From contig JAUTCQ010000021.1 of the NCBI GenBank assembly GCA_030673845.1, positions 210,647 through 274,646 on the forward strand: a stretch of DNA of 64,000 nucleotides, given 5' to 3'. Every line of letters starts with the position of its first letter. The stretch's first letter is position 1. Of the stretch, positions 8,362-17,144 are shown one piece after another. Origin of the DNA: Verrucomicrobiota bacterium JB022. GTDB lineage: Bacteria; Verrucomicrobiota; Verrucomicrobiia; Opitutales; Oceanipulchritudinaceae. The notes under the pieces were generated by a model that was not told where the DNA came from, did not search any database, and was given only the letters and a program-made list of their open reading frames with translations. Both the position numbers and the translations under genes were made by a program.

Positions 8362-9066
8362 TTGGGCACTGGTAGAATACTGCGCAGCCCTCTCGAGGCG
8401 GTGGAAGGAGCGTCAAGCTTGACAGCGAAGAAGGGTATGCCGCTCAGACGTAGCAAAGACAACGAAGCCCTGGTCTTTTCCAACTCGCTGACTCCCGAGG
8501 ATGCCGAGAAGCTGGTGAAGGCCGACGTCCACAATATCCTGAAGAAGGTGAAGGCCGGCAAGACGCTGACGCCCTCCGAACTCCAGCGGATTCGGTCGGT
8601 TGCGGGCGAGACCGACGCCTCGGTGACGAAGGCGAAGAACCTGACGCAACTGGCGTCCCTGCTGGGCGTGACGCGCCAGACGCTCTACGCATGGAAGAAG
8701 ATGGAGGGCGCGCCGGTGCCCGCGGCGAATGGCGAGCACGACGTGATCGCGTGGCGGGAGTTTGCCAAGGCGAGAGACCTGAAGAACTCGGACGACGCCC
8801 CGGCCTCAAGCGAAGCACTGAAGGCGCGGAAGCTTCTGGCCGAGGTCGAGCAGCGCGAGTTGAAGACGGCGATAATGAAGGGCGATTACATTCCTCTGGC
8901 TCAGGTCCGCGAGGAGTAGACCACCCGAGTCGGCAAAGCCATCGCCTTGCTGCGGTCGAAGTTCGAGAGCGAACTGCCGCCCGTGCTCTCAGGCTTTGAT
9001 GCCGTCGGCATCCAGAAGGAATGCGCGGCGGCGATCGATGAGGTGTGTGAGGCGCTGCATGGATGA
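8362..9066 (+). pseudogene. Phage terminase small subunit (Nu1-like), in-frame stop
   Basis: The frame starts at 8362, or more likely at 8437 ('MPLRRSKDNEAL'). A DNA-binding segment 'LLGVTRQTLYAWKKMEGAP' is followed by 'VIAWREFAKARDL', the layout of phage lambda Nu1-type terminase small subunits and their Verrucomicrobia/Planctomycetes prophage relatives. A TAG at 8917-8919 interrupts the frame after 'PLAQVREE'. Translation beyond it continues the same protein ('TTRVGKAIALLRSKFESEL') to a TGA at 9064-9066. The stop most simply comes from TGG (Trp) mutated to TAG. The partner large subunit begins only at 10749, with two AT-richer genes inserted between, so the packaging module is dead. Confidence 0.75.
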
Positions 9067-9161
9067 GCGCACAGAATCATGACAGACCATTTGTGTCTTG
9101 CCAACTATGCGTTTGTAACTATTCTAATCTATGAAATGTTCATCTAGAAATTAGCAATACA

Positions 9162-10043
9162 ATGTCTCGTAACATCTGCCTTTCCGCCCTAAACCTAGTT
9201 ACTCACCCTCATTCTTCCCAATCTTATAAGAGTATTTTTAGTGCTGCATTAAAACTCAGGCAGCCAATCCGGATACGTGGAATTCGCTACGGAATTCTAA
9301 AATCTGCATTTCAGAATGGGAAAGAAGAAAATTCTCTGATTTACGGTGAAATCTACACTTTCACCCGAATTGGGCCATCCGACTGGTTTCACTTCGAAGA
9401 AGGGGAACCGCTGACGGAGGAGGAGGCAGAACAAATTCAAATTCCCGAAGGAGTAGTCCCTCATTTAAAGCGAATCGGGTACGTTTTTATTCCGGAAAAG
9501 CACCTCTTTGTTTTCGTCACTACAGATAATGTATTAGGGAGCATCTCCGAGAGCATGATGCGAGACTACATAAGCGAACTATTCAATGACAATAGGATCG
9601 TGCAGTCCGCGGATTATGCCTCTGTAGATGTGAACCTAGTTCAGAGCACCGCATCTCTAGACAGAATCTTCAGCCTAAAAATTGAGAAGCTAAAAATTGA
9701 GCTAAATCGACCAAACGACACAGGAGATGACATCGAAAAGACAATCGAAGAAGAGATGGAAGAGCAGAACATTGGCAGAAGCAAACTTGAACTAACAGCA
9801 AAAAAGGGTAATTCGATTACACCAAACACAAGGACTAAAAAGCTGATGAGAGCCGCACTCACCAATGGAAGGGTTCAAGCCAGGGGACTTGATGAAGAAG
9901 ACGACAAGAGAAGCGAGGACACCGCAGAGTCCCCAGTGAGGGAAAACTACCAATACGACGCTCATTCAGAACAGACTTATTTCGACTTTCTCATCGAGAG
10001 TGCGAGGAAGCTTTGTAGAGTTATCTATCCGAATCACCGATGA
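9162..10043 (+). CDS. DUF4747-like protein, possible defence component
   Basis: A 293-residue protein. The N-terminal 170 residues resemble the DUF4747 family as I remember it: 'SALNLVTHPHSSQSYKSIF' opening, 'IRGIRYGILKSAF', 'LIYGEIYTFTRI', 'RIGYVFIPEKHLFVFV'. This is a beta-rich domain of unknown activity. A charged, probably disordered and coiled segment (about 180-260) follows, with 'IEEEMEEQ'. The stop overlaps the next start by ATGA (10040-10043), so the pair is translationally coupled. The base composition is clearly lower in GC than the terminase genes on both sides, which points to separate acquisition. Its place inside a prophage packaging module is typical for cargo (moron) genes. 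The family call is moderate; the defence role is inference. Confidence 0.6.
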   Translation: MSRNICLSALNLVTHPHSSQSYKSIFSAALKLRQPIRIRGIRYGILKSAFQNGKEENSLIYGEIYTFTRIGPSDWFHFEEGEPLTEEEAEQIQIPEGVVPHLKRIGYVFIPEKHLFVFVTTDNVLGSISESMMRDYISELFNDNRIVQSADYASVDVNLVQSTASLDRIFSLKIEKLKIELNRPNDTGDDIEKTIEEEMEEQNIGRSKLELTAKKGNSITPNTRTKKLMRAALTNGRVQARGLDEEDDKRSEDTAESPVRENYQYDAHSEQTYFDFLIESARKLCRVIYPNHR

Positions 10044-10663
10044 AAGGGTTCTTCTCAGGATGGAAACAACTTATAAAATTCCTCTGTAGGTATCAAATCG
10101 CCTACGGCGGCCCTTCTAGGCTTCTTAAAAGCCCATACTTCCACATAGCCCTATTACTTACTTGGCTATCTCAGTCGATTTGGGCAAAGCCGGGATGGTG
10201 GGCTATCATCTTGGAGACACATCCTGCGATATTGGGGTTCTCGGTTGCTGGTCTGGGATTCGTCCTGAGCTTTGGGACAAACGGGCACAAGTTTGTAAAC
10301 ATCCTATGTGCAACCAGCGAAGCGAATCATAAGAAAGAATCCTTGCGCTCTCCATTAGGCATAGCCGGTGGAGTTTTCATCCATTTTATTTTTATGCAGT
10401 TTTTAGCGCTTTTGCTAGCTATCGCAGCTAAGACAGCATATCAGCTTCCAGCTCCAGATTCGGCTAGATTTCTCGGCGATGAGCGGTTTATAAAAGCATT
10501 CTGGTTATTCTGCGGGCTTTTGGGTACATACTCCCTGACGCTAGTGATTGCCGTTTCGGAGATATTATTCACACTACTCAGGCTGAGCATAATATTCCAC
10601 AAGAAGGAAGCGCAACGAGAGCGACTGCAGCAACGCTCATCCAATCGAAATTTGGATAGCTAA
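10040..10663 (+). CDS. Four-helix membrane protein coupled to the DUF4747-like gene
   Basis: A 207-residue inner-membrane protein with about four hydrophobic segments: near residues 34-50 ('FHIALLLTWLSQSIW'), 57-80 ('ILGFSVAGLGFVLSF'), 105-130 ('IHFIFMQFLALLLAIAA') and 150-178 ('FWLFCGLLGTYSLTLVIAV'). The C-terminal tail is short and basic. No known transporter signature is visible. The 4-base overlap with the preceding gene implies joint expression. Small multi-pass proteins paired with a soluble sensor are common effectors in abortive-infection systems, where they damage the membrane, so this is a reasonable but unproven guess. It is AT-rich like its partner. Confidence 0.6.
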   Translation: MKGFFSGWKQLIKFLCRYQIAYGGPSRLLKSPYFHIALLLTWLSQSIWAKPGWWAIILETHPAILGFSVAGLGFVLSFGTNGHKFVNILCATSEANHKKESLRSPLGIAGGVFIHFIFMQFLALLLAIAAKTAYQLPAPDSARFLGDERFIKAFWLFCGLLGTYSLTLVIAVSEILFTLLRLSIIFHKKEAQRERLQQRSSNRNLDS

Positions 10664-10748
10664 CGACGATTTGCTCAAAGGAGATACGCGCGTGAACGTA
10701 AAGTAGGCAAGCAACAGAGAAAGTAGTTTTGACGCTTCCGCCAGAGCA

Positions 10749-12524
10749 ATGACCACCCTCGAACAAATCTGGCGCGATGCTTGGCGGCCACCGGACCGTA
10801 GGCAGCCGTGGGAATGGTGCGAGGAGCATGTGACCGCCATACCCTACTCGCCGATGCCGGGGCGGTTCCGCAGCGAGAACTCGCCGTGGCTGCGCGAGGT
10901 GATGGACGCAATGGTCGACCCGCGAGTGAGGGTGGTCTCGATCATGGCGAGCATTCAGAGTTCGAAGACGCTGGGGATCGAGCTGGCGATCTGTTACATC
11001 ATCGCCAACCTGCCGGGCCCCGCCTTGTGGCTCGACCAGACCGACGATGACGCCAAGGATCAGGTCGAAGCGCGCCTACATGTGCTCTTCGAGGAGTGCG
11101 AGCCGGTGAAGGCGCTCTTCCCGCTCAACCGCCACAAGAAGCGCAAGGACACGATCCACTTTTCGAACGGCATGACCTTGTGGGCCTTCGGAGCTCACAC
11201 TAAAACGAACATGCAACGGCGCTCGATCCGTTGGCTGATCGGCGACGAGACGTGGCGCTGGCCTCCCGGCCACATGGCGGAAGCCGAGGCCCGCGTGATG
11301 GCTTTTGGCTGGCTGGGCAAGTGCATCTTCATGAGCCAGGGCGGCCTCGCGCACGACGATACGCACCGCAAGTTTGAGAGCACGGACATGCGCGAGTGGA
11401 CCTTTGCGTGCCCGGCCTGCGGCGAGCGCCAGCCGTTCAAGTGGGAGCAGGTCGAATGGCCGAAGGACTGCAAGGACGCCGACGACCAGTACGACTTTCC
11501 GCGCATCCGGCAGGCGACCGTGATGCATTGCGCGCACTGCAACCACGCGATCGACGACACGCCGGAGAACCGGCGTCGGCTCAACGCGACCGGCCGATTC
11601 GTGCCCCAGAACTCGCATGCGGCGGCGGAGAACGTCGGCTTTCACTGGAACAGCCTGGCCACGATGTCGTGGGGCGAGCTGGCCGAGCTCTACCTGCGGG
11701 CCAAGCTGGCGGCGCGCAAGGGCGACATCAACCAGTTGCAGGTGTTCTACCAGAAGCGGCTCGCCCTGCCCTGGCACGACTACGCGGAGGACTTCAAGGT
11801 CGAGATTACGCCCAGCGCTACCGCCTCGGCGAGGACTGGCCGGAGGAAGCGGGCCTCGACGCGCGTGGGCAGATCCTGCCGGCGCCCTTCCCCGTCGCCT
11901 CGCGTAAGGTGCGACTGCGCTTCCTGACCGTCGACGTGCAGATGGATCACTTCTGGCTCGTCGTGCGGAGCTGGTCGGCCGAGGGCCAGTCGCGGCTGCT
12001 CTGGTGCCAGCGCGCGCTCACGTGGGAGGAGATCGAGCAGGTCCAAGAGCGCTTCGAGATCCACCCGGGCCTCGTGTTCATCGACGCCGGCTACAACAGC
12101 TACGAGGTCTACCGGCGTTGCGCCGCCCGCGGCTGGACTGCTCTGATGGGCGACGGCAACCACGCCTCGTTCTGGCACAACGACGGGAAGCGGCGCATGC
12201 AGCGCTTCTACTCCCCCGCCCGCCGGACCGACGTCAGCGGCCGCACCTGCCTCATGCACTACTGGTCGAACCTCTCGATCAAAGACATTCTCGCCCGCCT
12301 ACGCCGCGAGTCCGGCCCCGACGGCGAAACCCATATGGCAAGTCTCCGAAGACGCGCCCGACGGCTACCTGAAGCAGCTTGAAAGCGAGCACCGCACCCA
12401 GGTCAAGGGCAAGTGGCAGTGGGTCCAGATCGGCAAGCGCCCGAACCACTACTTCGATTGTGAGGCCATGCAGGTTGTCGCCGCTACGATGCCGAAGCTG
12501 GTGGGGGCAGAGGAGTTACTATAA
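10749..12524 (+). pseudogene. Phage terminase large subunit (GpA-like), two frameshifts
   Basis: The first 355 residues are a GpA-type terminase ATPase: 'MASIQSSKTLGIEL' is the Walker A-like loop, 'LIGDETWRWPPGH' the Walker B region, and a zinc-binding 'CPACGE...CAHCN' follows. At about 11810 the homology jumps to another frame ('QRYRLGEDWPEEAG') and goes on through the nuclease domain ('LTVDVQMDHFWLVVRSW', 'VFIDAGYNSYEV'). Near 12335 it jumps back to the first frame ('WQVSEDAPDGYLKQL') and ends at a TAA at 12522-12524. The two shifts cancel in sum, but the 520 bp between them would be mistranslated, so the gene is inactive. It normally cuts and packages phage DNA with the small subunit at 8362. 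Confidence 0.85.
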
Positions 12525-12590
12525 CGTAACATTAAATATTGATCAACGCTCTCGACACTCCCGAGTATGCCTCTTATGATTTAGATTCTA

Positions 12591-13553
12591 ATGAAATCCT
12601 CTTGGATCACCCTCTTTCTTGCCCTTTCGCTCGCGATCCGATCTGGCTATGCCGCCGTAGAAACGGCTCTGGTATACGTCGGAACTGAAAGCGGAAGTGT
12701 CGGTTTTTATACCTTCAGGTTTATTCAAGGCCAAGATCCCGTCCTAATTGACTCGCGCCAAACTGGCTATGAAACGCCAAGCGTTCCGACGGGATTCTCC
12801 ATCGCAGGCAACGGAGACCTGCTGGTCACAGATCGACCTACTTCGAGTTTTGTTAGGTATGATAGTGATCGCTACCATCCAAATTTCATCGAAAGAGTAA
12901 CGGACAGAATCAGTAGCGGCAGAGCGGATGACATCATTGCTTTTGGAAATAGAGCCTACGTTCTGAACGGAGGTCTCCTTAGCATGTTTGAGTATCAAGC
13001 AGGCAGCATGGCTTTTGTCGAAAACTTCACGATTCAAACTGGATTATCTTCTTTGACTATCTCACCTTCTGGCCAGCTATATGCCACACATACCAGACGA
13101 GACGAGCTTTACATTTATGACTTTATGCCAGATGGCTCACCTAAACTAGATAGATCAATTTTATATCATAATATCGACGGACCCTCAAGCGTAGACTTCA
13201 ATCCGATCACGGGTACTATCTACATTGCTGCTACTGGAAGTAATGCAATTTTCGCACTACCCAAAGGACAAGATACAGTCCGATTTAGCGGAATCCAGAG
13301 CCCTACAGAAATAAGCTTCCTACCTTGGGGTGATCTACTCGTAAACCACAAGCATGCATCAGTTGCTGATCAACTTACAATCCTAGATCCGCTTACAGGA
13401 AAACGTAAAACCATAACCGTCCCGGGTGGAAGACAAATAACCTCCATATTTGTTGTTTATGATAATGCGCAAATTCCAGAGCCTTCAAGTATTTTGCTTC
13501 CCTTCTTCGCGGCATTATTCATCATAATATCCCGCCATATCAAACAGCACTAG
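12591..13553 (+). CDS. Secreted beta-propeller protein with PEP-CTERM anchor
   Basis: A 320-residue exported protein. Residues 1-21 are a signal peptide ('MKSSWITLFLALSLAIRSGY'). The body is a lactonase/NHL-like propeller with repeats such as 'FSIAGNGDLLVTDRP', 'LTISPSGQLYATHTR' and 'SVDFNPITGTIYIAATGS'. The C-terminus 'IPEPSSILLPFFAALFI' plus a basic tail is a PEP-CTERM sorting signal, recognised by an exosortase at the inner membrane in exopolysaccharide-producing bacteria. No exosortase is in this window. The gene is intact and AT-richer than its neighbours, and it stands between the terL pseudogene and a methyltransferase pseudogene whose 5' end is missing. It therefore looks inserted into the prophage remnant. 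Confidence 0.8.
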   Translation: MKSSWITLFLALSLAIRSGYAAVETALVYVGTESGSVGFYTFRFIQGQDPVLIDSRQTGYETPSVPTGFSIAGNGDLLVTDRPTSSFVRYDSDRYHPNFIERVTDRISSGRADDIIAFGNRAYVLNGGLLSMFEYQAGSMAFVENFTIQTGLSSLTISPSGQLYATHTRRDELYIYDFMPDGSPKLDRSILYHNIDGPSSVDFNPITGTIYIAATGSNAIFALPKGQDTVRFSGIQSPTEISFLPWGDLLVNHKHASVADQLTILDPLTGKRKTITVPGGRQITSIFVVYDNAQIPEPSSILLPFFAALFIIISRHIKQH

Positions 13554-13591
13554 TTGCCCCCGTCGTTCGCAACAAGCGAGATTCAAATCCT

Positions 13592-14828
13592 TACGCGCAC
13601 ACCGAACTAGTGGACATCGAGCGGCTGGTGCCGAACCGACACCCGGAAAGCCAAGTGAAGCAGCTGGCCAAGATCATCCGGGCGCAGGGCTTCCGCAACG
13701 CGATCGTGGTATTAAGCGAAGCGGTTTCGTGGTGAAGGGGCACGGGCGGCTGGACGCGGCCCGCCTGCTCGAGATGGAAGCGGTGCCGGTCGACTATCAG
13801 GACTACGAACACGAGGCGGCCGAGTGGGCCGATATGGTGGCCGATAACCGCATCGCGGAGTTGGCCGATACCGACCAGGACGCTCTCAAGGAGTTGCTGG
13901 CCGAACTCGAAGGCGAGATCGACATGGACCTGACCGGCTTCGACGGCGACGCGATCGCCGACTTGCTGCGCGGCATCGAGACCGAGGAGGCCGCCGGAGA
14001 AGTCCCGGAGCCTCCGGCGAATCCTATCACCCTGCCAGGCAATCTCTACGAGCTGGGCGAGCACCGACTGCTCTGCGGTGACGCTACCAACCCCGAAGAC
14101 CTGATCCGCCTGATGCAGGGCGAGCGCGCGATCCTCTTCGCGACCGACCCGCCCTACCTGGTCGGCTACGACGGGTGCAACCATCCGAATCCCGACCCAA
14201 AGGCGAACAAGGACTGGTCGGATACCTACGGGAAGACCTGGGACGAGCAGGAAGAGAACAGCGACCTCTACGACCGCTTTATCGCGCCGGCGAAGGCACA
14301 CGCGATCGCGCCAAACGCGGCGTGGTATTGCTGGCACGCGAGCCGACGGCAAAAGCTACTGGAAGAGGCCTGGGAAAAGCACGGGGCGCTCGTCCACCAG
14401 CAGATCATCTGGCTCAAGAACACGCCGATCCTCACCCGCTCGTGGTATTTCTGGAACCACGAACCGTGCTTCTTCGGCTGGCTCAAACGTCAGAAGCCGG
14501 AGAAAACCGCTGAGGGGCACTTAAACTCAGTGTGGGAGATCTCGAACATCGTCCACACCGAGCGGCCCGACCACCCACCCCGAAGCCGCTTGAGTGCTTC
14601 GCCATCCCGATGCGCCAGCACACCCGCCGCGGCAACCTCTGCTACGAGCCCTTCAGCGGCTCCGGCTCCCAGCTCATCGCAGCCGAACAACTTGGCCGCC
14701 GCGTCTACGGCATGGAAATCTCGCCCGCCTACTGCGACGTCATCGTGAAGCGGTGGTTGGCGCTGGGTGAGGGGCGGCGGGCGGCCAGAAACGGAAAGGT
14801 TGCTGATTTTGCCCCAAAGCGGCTCTAA
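13592..14828 (+). pseudogene. ParB-domain DNA methyltransferase of phage type, truncated and frameshifted
   Basis: Pieces in three frames make one protein. 'LVDIERLVPNRHPESQVK' is the start of a ParB/Srx nuclease-like domain but has no start codon, so the 5' end is lost. A frameshift near 13715 leads to 'GFVVKGHGRLDAARLLEM'. 'HRLLCGDATNPEDL' and the catalytic 'TDPPYLVGYDG' (DPPY motif) belong to an N4-cytosine/N6-adenine methylase. A second shift near 14570 leads to '[19 protein letters not shown]' (SAM-binding loop) and '[15 protein letters not shown]'. Phages and mobile elements use this fusion to modify their DNA next to terminase genes. With terS and terL it forms the residue of one prophage. 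Confidence 0.8.
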
Positions 14829-14976
14829 GCATCTTGAATATTTGGCTCTCCGATGCCTTTGCGTAGCATGTGCACGCCTTGGAAGCTGCTTCTCGTAAAG
14901 CCGACAGCTGATGTCCAGTATGGGGCACGATCCAGACTAACGATTTGAAAGCTAAAACGAGCCTCAATCTGTGCTT

Positions 14977-15795
14977 TCAGCGAGCCGCATGCTGTACCCA
15001 ATGATTGAGCGTAGCGGCCTCGCGCGGATAGTGCGCCGGGTCATCACCGGCGACGAACTCGATGAGGGCCCAGCGGTGCTGGCCGTCGGCCGCTACGGCG
15101 TCGAGATAGGCTTTCCAATCCTCCTCGCCTTCGGCCAAGGGGCGTCGATCCGTCCACCCGCCAGCGCCCCAGTGGAAGACATGGATGTGGGCCAGCCGGT
15201 CTTGCACATCATCCATGGTGGCAAGGCAGGTGGCAAAGTCCGTTCTTGCGTGAGGCTGCCAGAGCGATTTTGCATTGGGCAAGTCGATGCCTCGAAAGAA
15301 CTGGACTGTGGATGGGCGATTTTCGGTAAGCGTTTTGCCGTGGAACTCGGTCGCGACGTCGATCTGGTGAGTCAAAGCCAGCTCGCAGATTCTTACGTAA
15401 TCGTCCTTTACCGCCTGCGCTTCCTCTTGAGTGTAATCCTGGGGGCTGCGCCGCCCCGCCCACACGCGGATGCTAGGGGCGCCCAAGGCAAGTGCGGTCT
15501 CCAGCACGGTCTCGAATTCAGGCTCGCCCGGCTTCTGCTCGCCGCAGCGGTAGTAGGAGCCGTAGCAGACCACTTCCAGACCCGCGTCTCGCGTCATCTG
15601 ACCGACGGCATGCGCCTGCGCCAGATCACCTGCCGGCACATGCACGTCCCCTCCCCACTCGATGCCCCGCTGGGACGCTGCGGCCACCAGAGCAACAATC
15701 TCCTGAGGCGAAAGCTGCCGGAAGGTGACCGAGACAAGCCCGGTAGAGTATTTTCCAATGCGCGGGGCGGTCGAAAATTCCATGGGTGAAGCCAT
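14977..15795 (-). CDS. Sugar phosphate isomerase/epimerase-type TIM barrel
   Basis: The ATG at 15795 ('MASPMEFSTAPRIG') gives 272 residues; the open frame runs a few codons further up only through a TTG. This is the xylose isomerase-like TIM-barrel family (AP endonuclease 2 fold): 'GIEWGGDVHVPAGD', 'APSIRVWAGRRSPQDY', 'VATEFHGKTLTENRPS' (metal-ligand Glu) and 'HIHVFHWGAGGW'. Members convert keto and aldo forms or epimerise sugars and inositols. It begins one base after the stop of the pyruvyltransferase-like gene, so it is the last gene of the minus-strand polysaccharide locus. A cytoplasmic role in processing the released sugar is inferred; the exact substrate cannot be read. Confidence 0.8.
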   Translation of the reverse strand: MASPMEFSTAPRIGKYSTGLVSVTFRQLSPQEIVALVAAASQRGIEWGGDVHVPAGDLAQAHAVGQMTRDAGLEVVCYGSYYRCGEQKPGEPEFETVLETALALGAPSIRVWAGRRSPQDYTQEEAQAVKDDYVRICELALTHQIDVATEFHGKTLTENRPSTVQFFRGIDLPNAKSLWQPHARTDFATCLATMDDVQDRLAHIHVFHWGAGGWTDRRPLAEGEEDWKAYLDAVAADGQHRWALIEFVAGDDPAHYPREAATLNHWVQHAAR

Positions 15796-15796
15796 C

Positions 15797-17131
15797 TTAT
15801 TGCTCGGTTCCAAAGGCCGCTTCGTGAACGATGGCCATGGATTTCCGCTGGCGCTCTTCGACGATCTTCATGGCCTCCGCCAGTTTTTGTTGGGCCTGCG
15901 TGGGATCACGGTGCATCTCGAATAGCGTTTGGACGATGTCGTCGCTGCTCGCCTCGTCGATGTCGAACATCCAGTCGCTCAGCCCGATGTCGTTCCACAT
16001 CTGCTTCTTGTAGGTCTCCGTGGAAGAGGTCAGGTAAATGGCGGGGGTGCCGACTGCGGAAGCCAGGATAGGAGAATGGCATTCCATACTGACGAGGGCG
16101 ACCGCATTCTCGTAGAGGGCGGCGGCTTCGTCGGGCAGCCAATAATCCTCCCGCCACGCCACGTAAGGCTTCACATCTTCCGGCAGTCGGTCGAACACCC
16201 ACTCGCGGTGCAGATCCATCTCGAAAACCATTTCCGGCACGAGGGCGACTTTTAGGCCGGTTTCGCGCACCCAGCGCACGATGATCTCGCGGATGCTCCG
16301 CATGTCGGCTTCGAGGTATCGAGCGTTGAAAGCATCCTTCCTGCGGTCGATCTCATTCGGCTCCCGGTTGCGGATGCGGTAGTAGGGGGCAAAGCGGGTG
16401 CGTGCGATGATGCAGATATAGGCGTCGGGCTCGAGCTCGTGCGCTTCCATCCAGGCATGCGCCTTCTCTTCGTCTTGCTGGGTTGCAGCGAAGGTCGCAT
16501 CGGGCGCAAATTCCATTATTTCTGCCTTGATGCCAGCCTTTTGCGCCGCTTCCAGTGAATCCGCCTCACGGAAAAACACAAAGGCGGCATCGCTGAGAAA
16601 TTCCACCGTTTCCGGCTCAATGGGGCCACGTTCCGAGATCTGCGCGAACAAGGTGTCATGATCCAGGGTGACGCCGTAGTAGCCGAAGGGCTTGCCTGAT
16701 TCCTTCCACCAGAGCTGGAAGCCTGGGTTCAGGTGGATAGCAGGGGCGGATCCGTGCAGCAGCAGATCGGCTTCGTCAAATGCCTGCGAAAGCGCATCGG
16801 TCGTAAAGGTCCCGTCGGGGTTCACGTCTCCATCGACAAAGCTCACGCGGGGAAACTGCCGCTGCAGCGTTTCCTTGACCCCGATACCCAGATCCTTGCC
16901 CCAAAGGACTATCTCGGCATCCGGCGCGTGCGTCTCCAAAAGCGCCAGGAGGCCGGGCGTGTGTGCGATGTCGCCGATATTGGAGGTCTGCCAGCCGGAT
17001 CGGACCAGGATGACAGGGGAATCTTCAGTATCAGGGCTCTTGTCTTTGGTTTGGGCGCACGCGCTGGTGCCAAGGCCAAGGAGGAGCGCAGCCATCGCGC
17101 TAAAACGCCAGTGATTTGTTTTCAACATCAT
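15797..17131 (-). CDS. Pyruvyltransferase-fold protein with lipoprotein-like signal peptide
   Basis: The start at 17131 ('MMLKTNHWRFSAMAALLLG') gives 444 residues. A hydrophobic segment ends in 'LGTSAC' near residue 27, which looks like a signal peptide with lipobox. The body has the polysaccharide pyruvyltransferase (WcaK/CsaB) pattern: 'RSGWQTSNIGDIAHTPGLL', 'EADLLLHGSAPAI', 'FGYYGVTLD', 'AFVFFREADSLEAAQKAG', 'EMDLHREWVFDRL' and 'VSMECHSPILASAVGTPAIYL'. Family members normally act in the cytoplasm on PEP; an exported copy would have no PEP, so it may bind or modify a glycan instead. It lies 13 bp after the symporter gene and 1 bp before the isomerase gene, as part of a catabolic operon. Fold fairly sure, activity unknown. 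Confidence 0.7.
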   Translation of the reverse strand: MMLKTNHWRFSAMAALLLGLGTSACAQTKDKSPDTEDSPVILVRSGWQTSNIGDIAHTPGLLALLETHAPDAEIVLWGKDLGIGVKETLQRQFPRVSFVDGDVNPDGTFTTDALSQAFDEADLLLHGSAPAIHLNPGFQLWWKESGKPFGYYGVTLDHDTLFAQISERGPIEPETVEFLSDAAFVFFREADSLEAAQKAGIKAEIMEFAPDATFAATQQDEEKAHAWMEAHELEPDAYICIIARTRFAPYYRIRNREPNEIDRRKDAFNARYLEADMRSIREIIVRWVRETGLKVALVPEMVFEMDLHREWVFDRLPEDVKPYVAWREDYWLPDEAAALYENAVALVSMECHSPILASAVGTPAIYLTSSTETYKKQMWNDIGLSDWMFDIDEASSDDIVQTLFEMHRDPTQAQQKLAEAMKIVEERQRKSMAIVHEAAFGTEQ

Positions 17132-17144
17132 GAAATAAAGGGGA

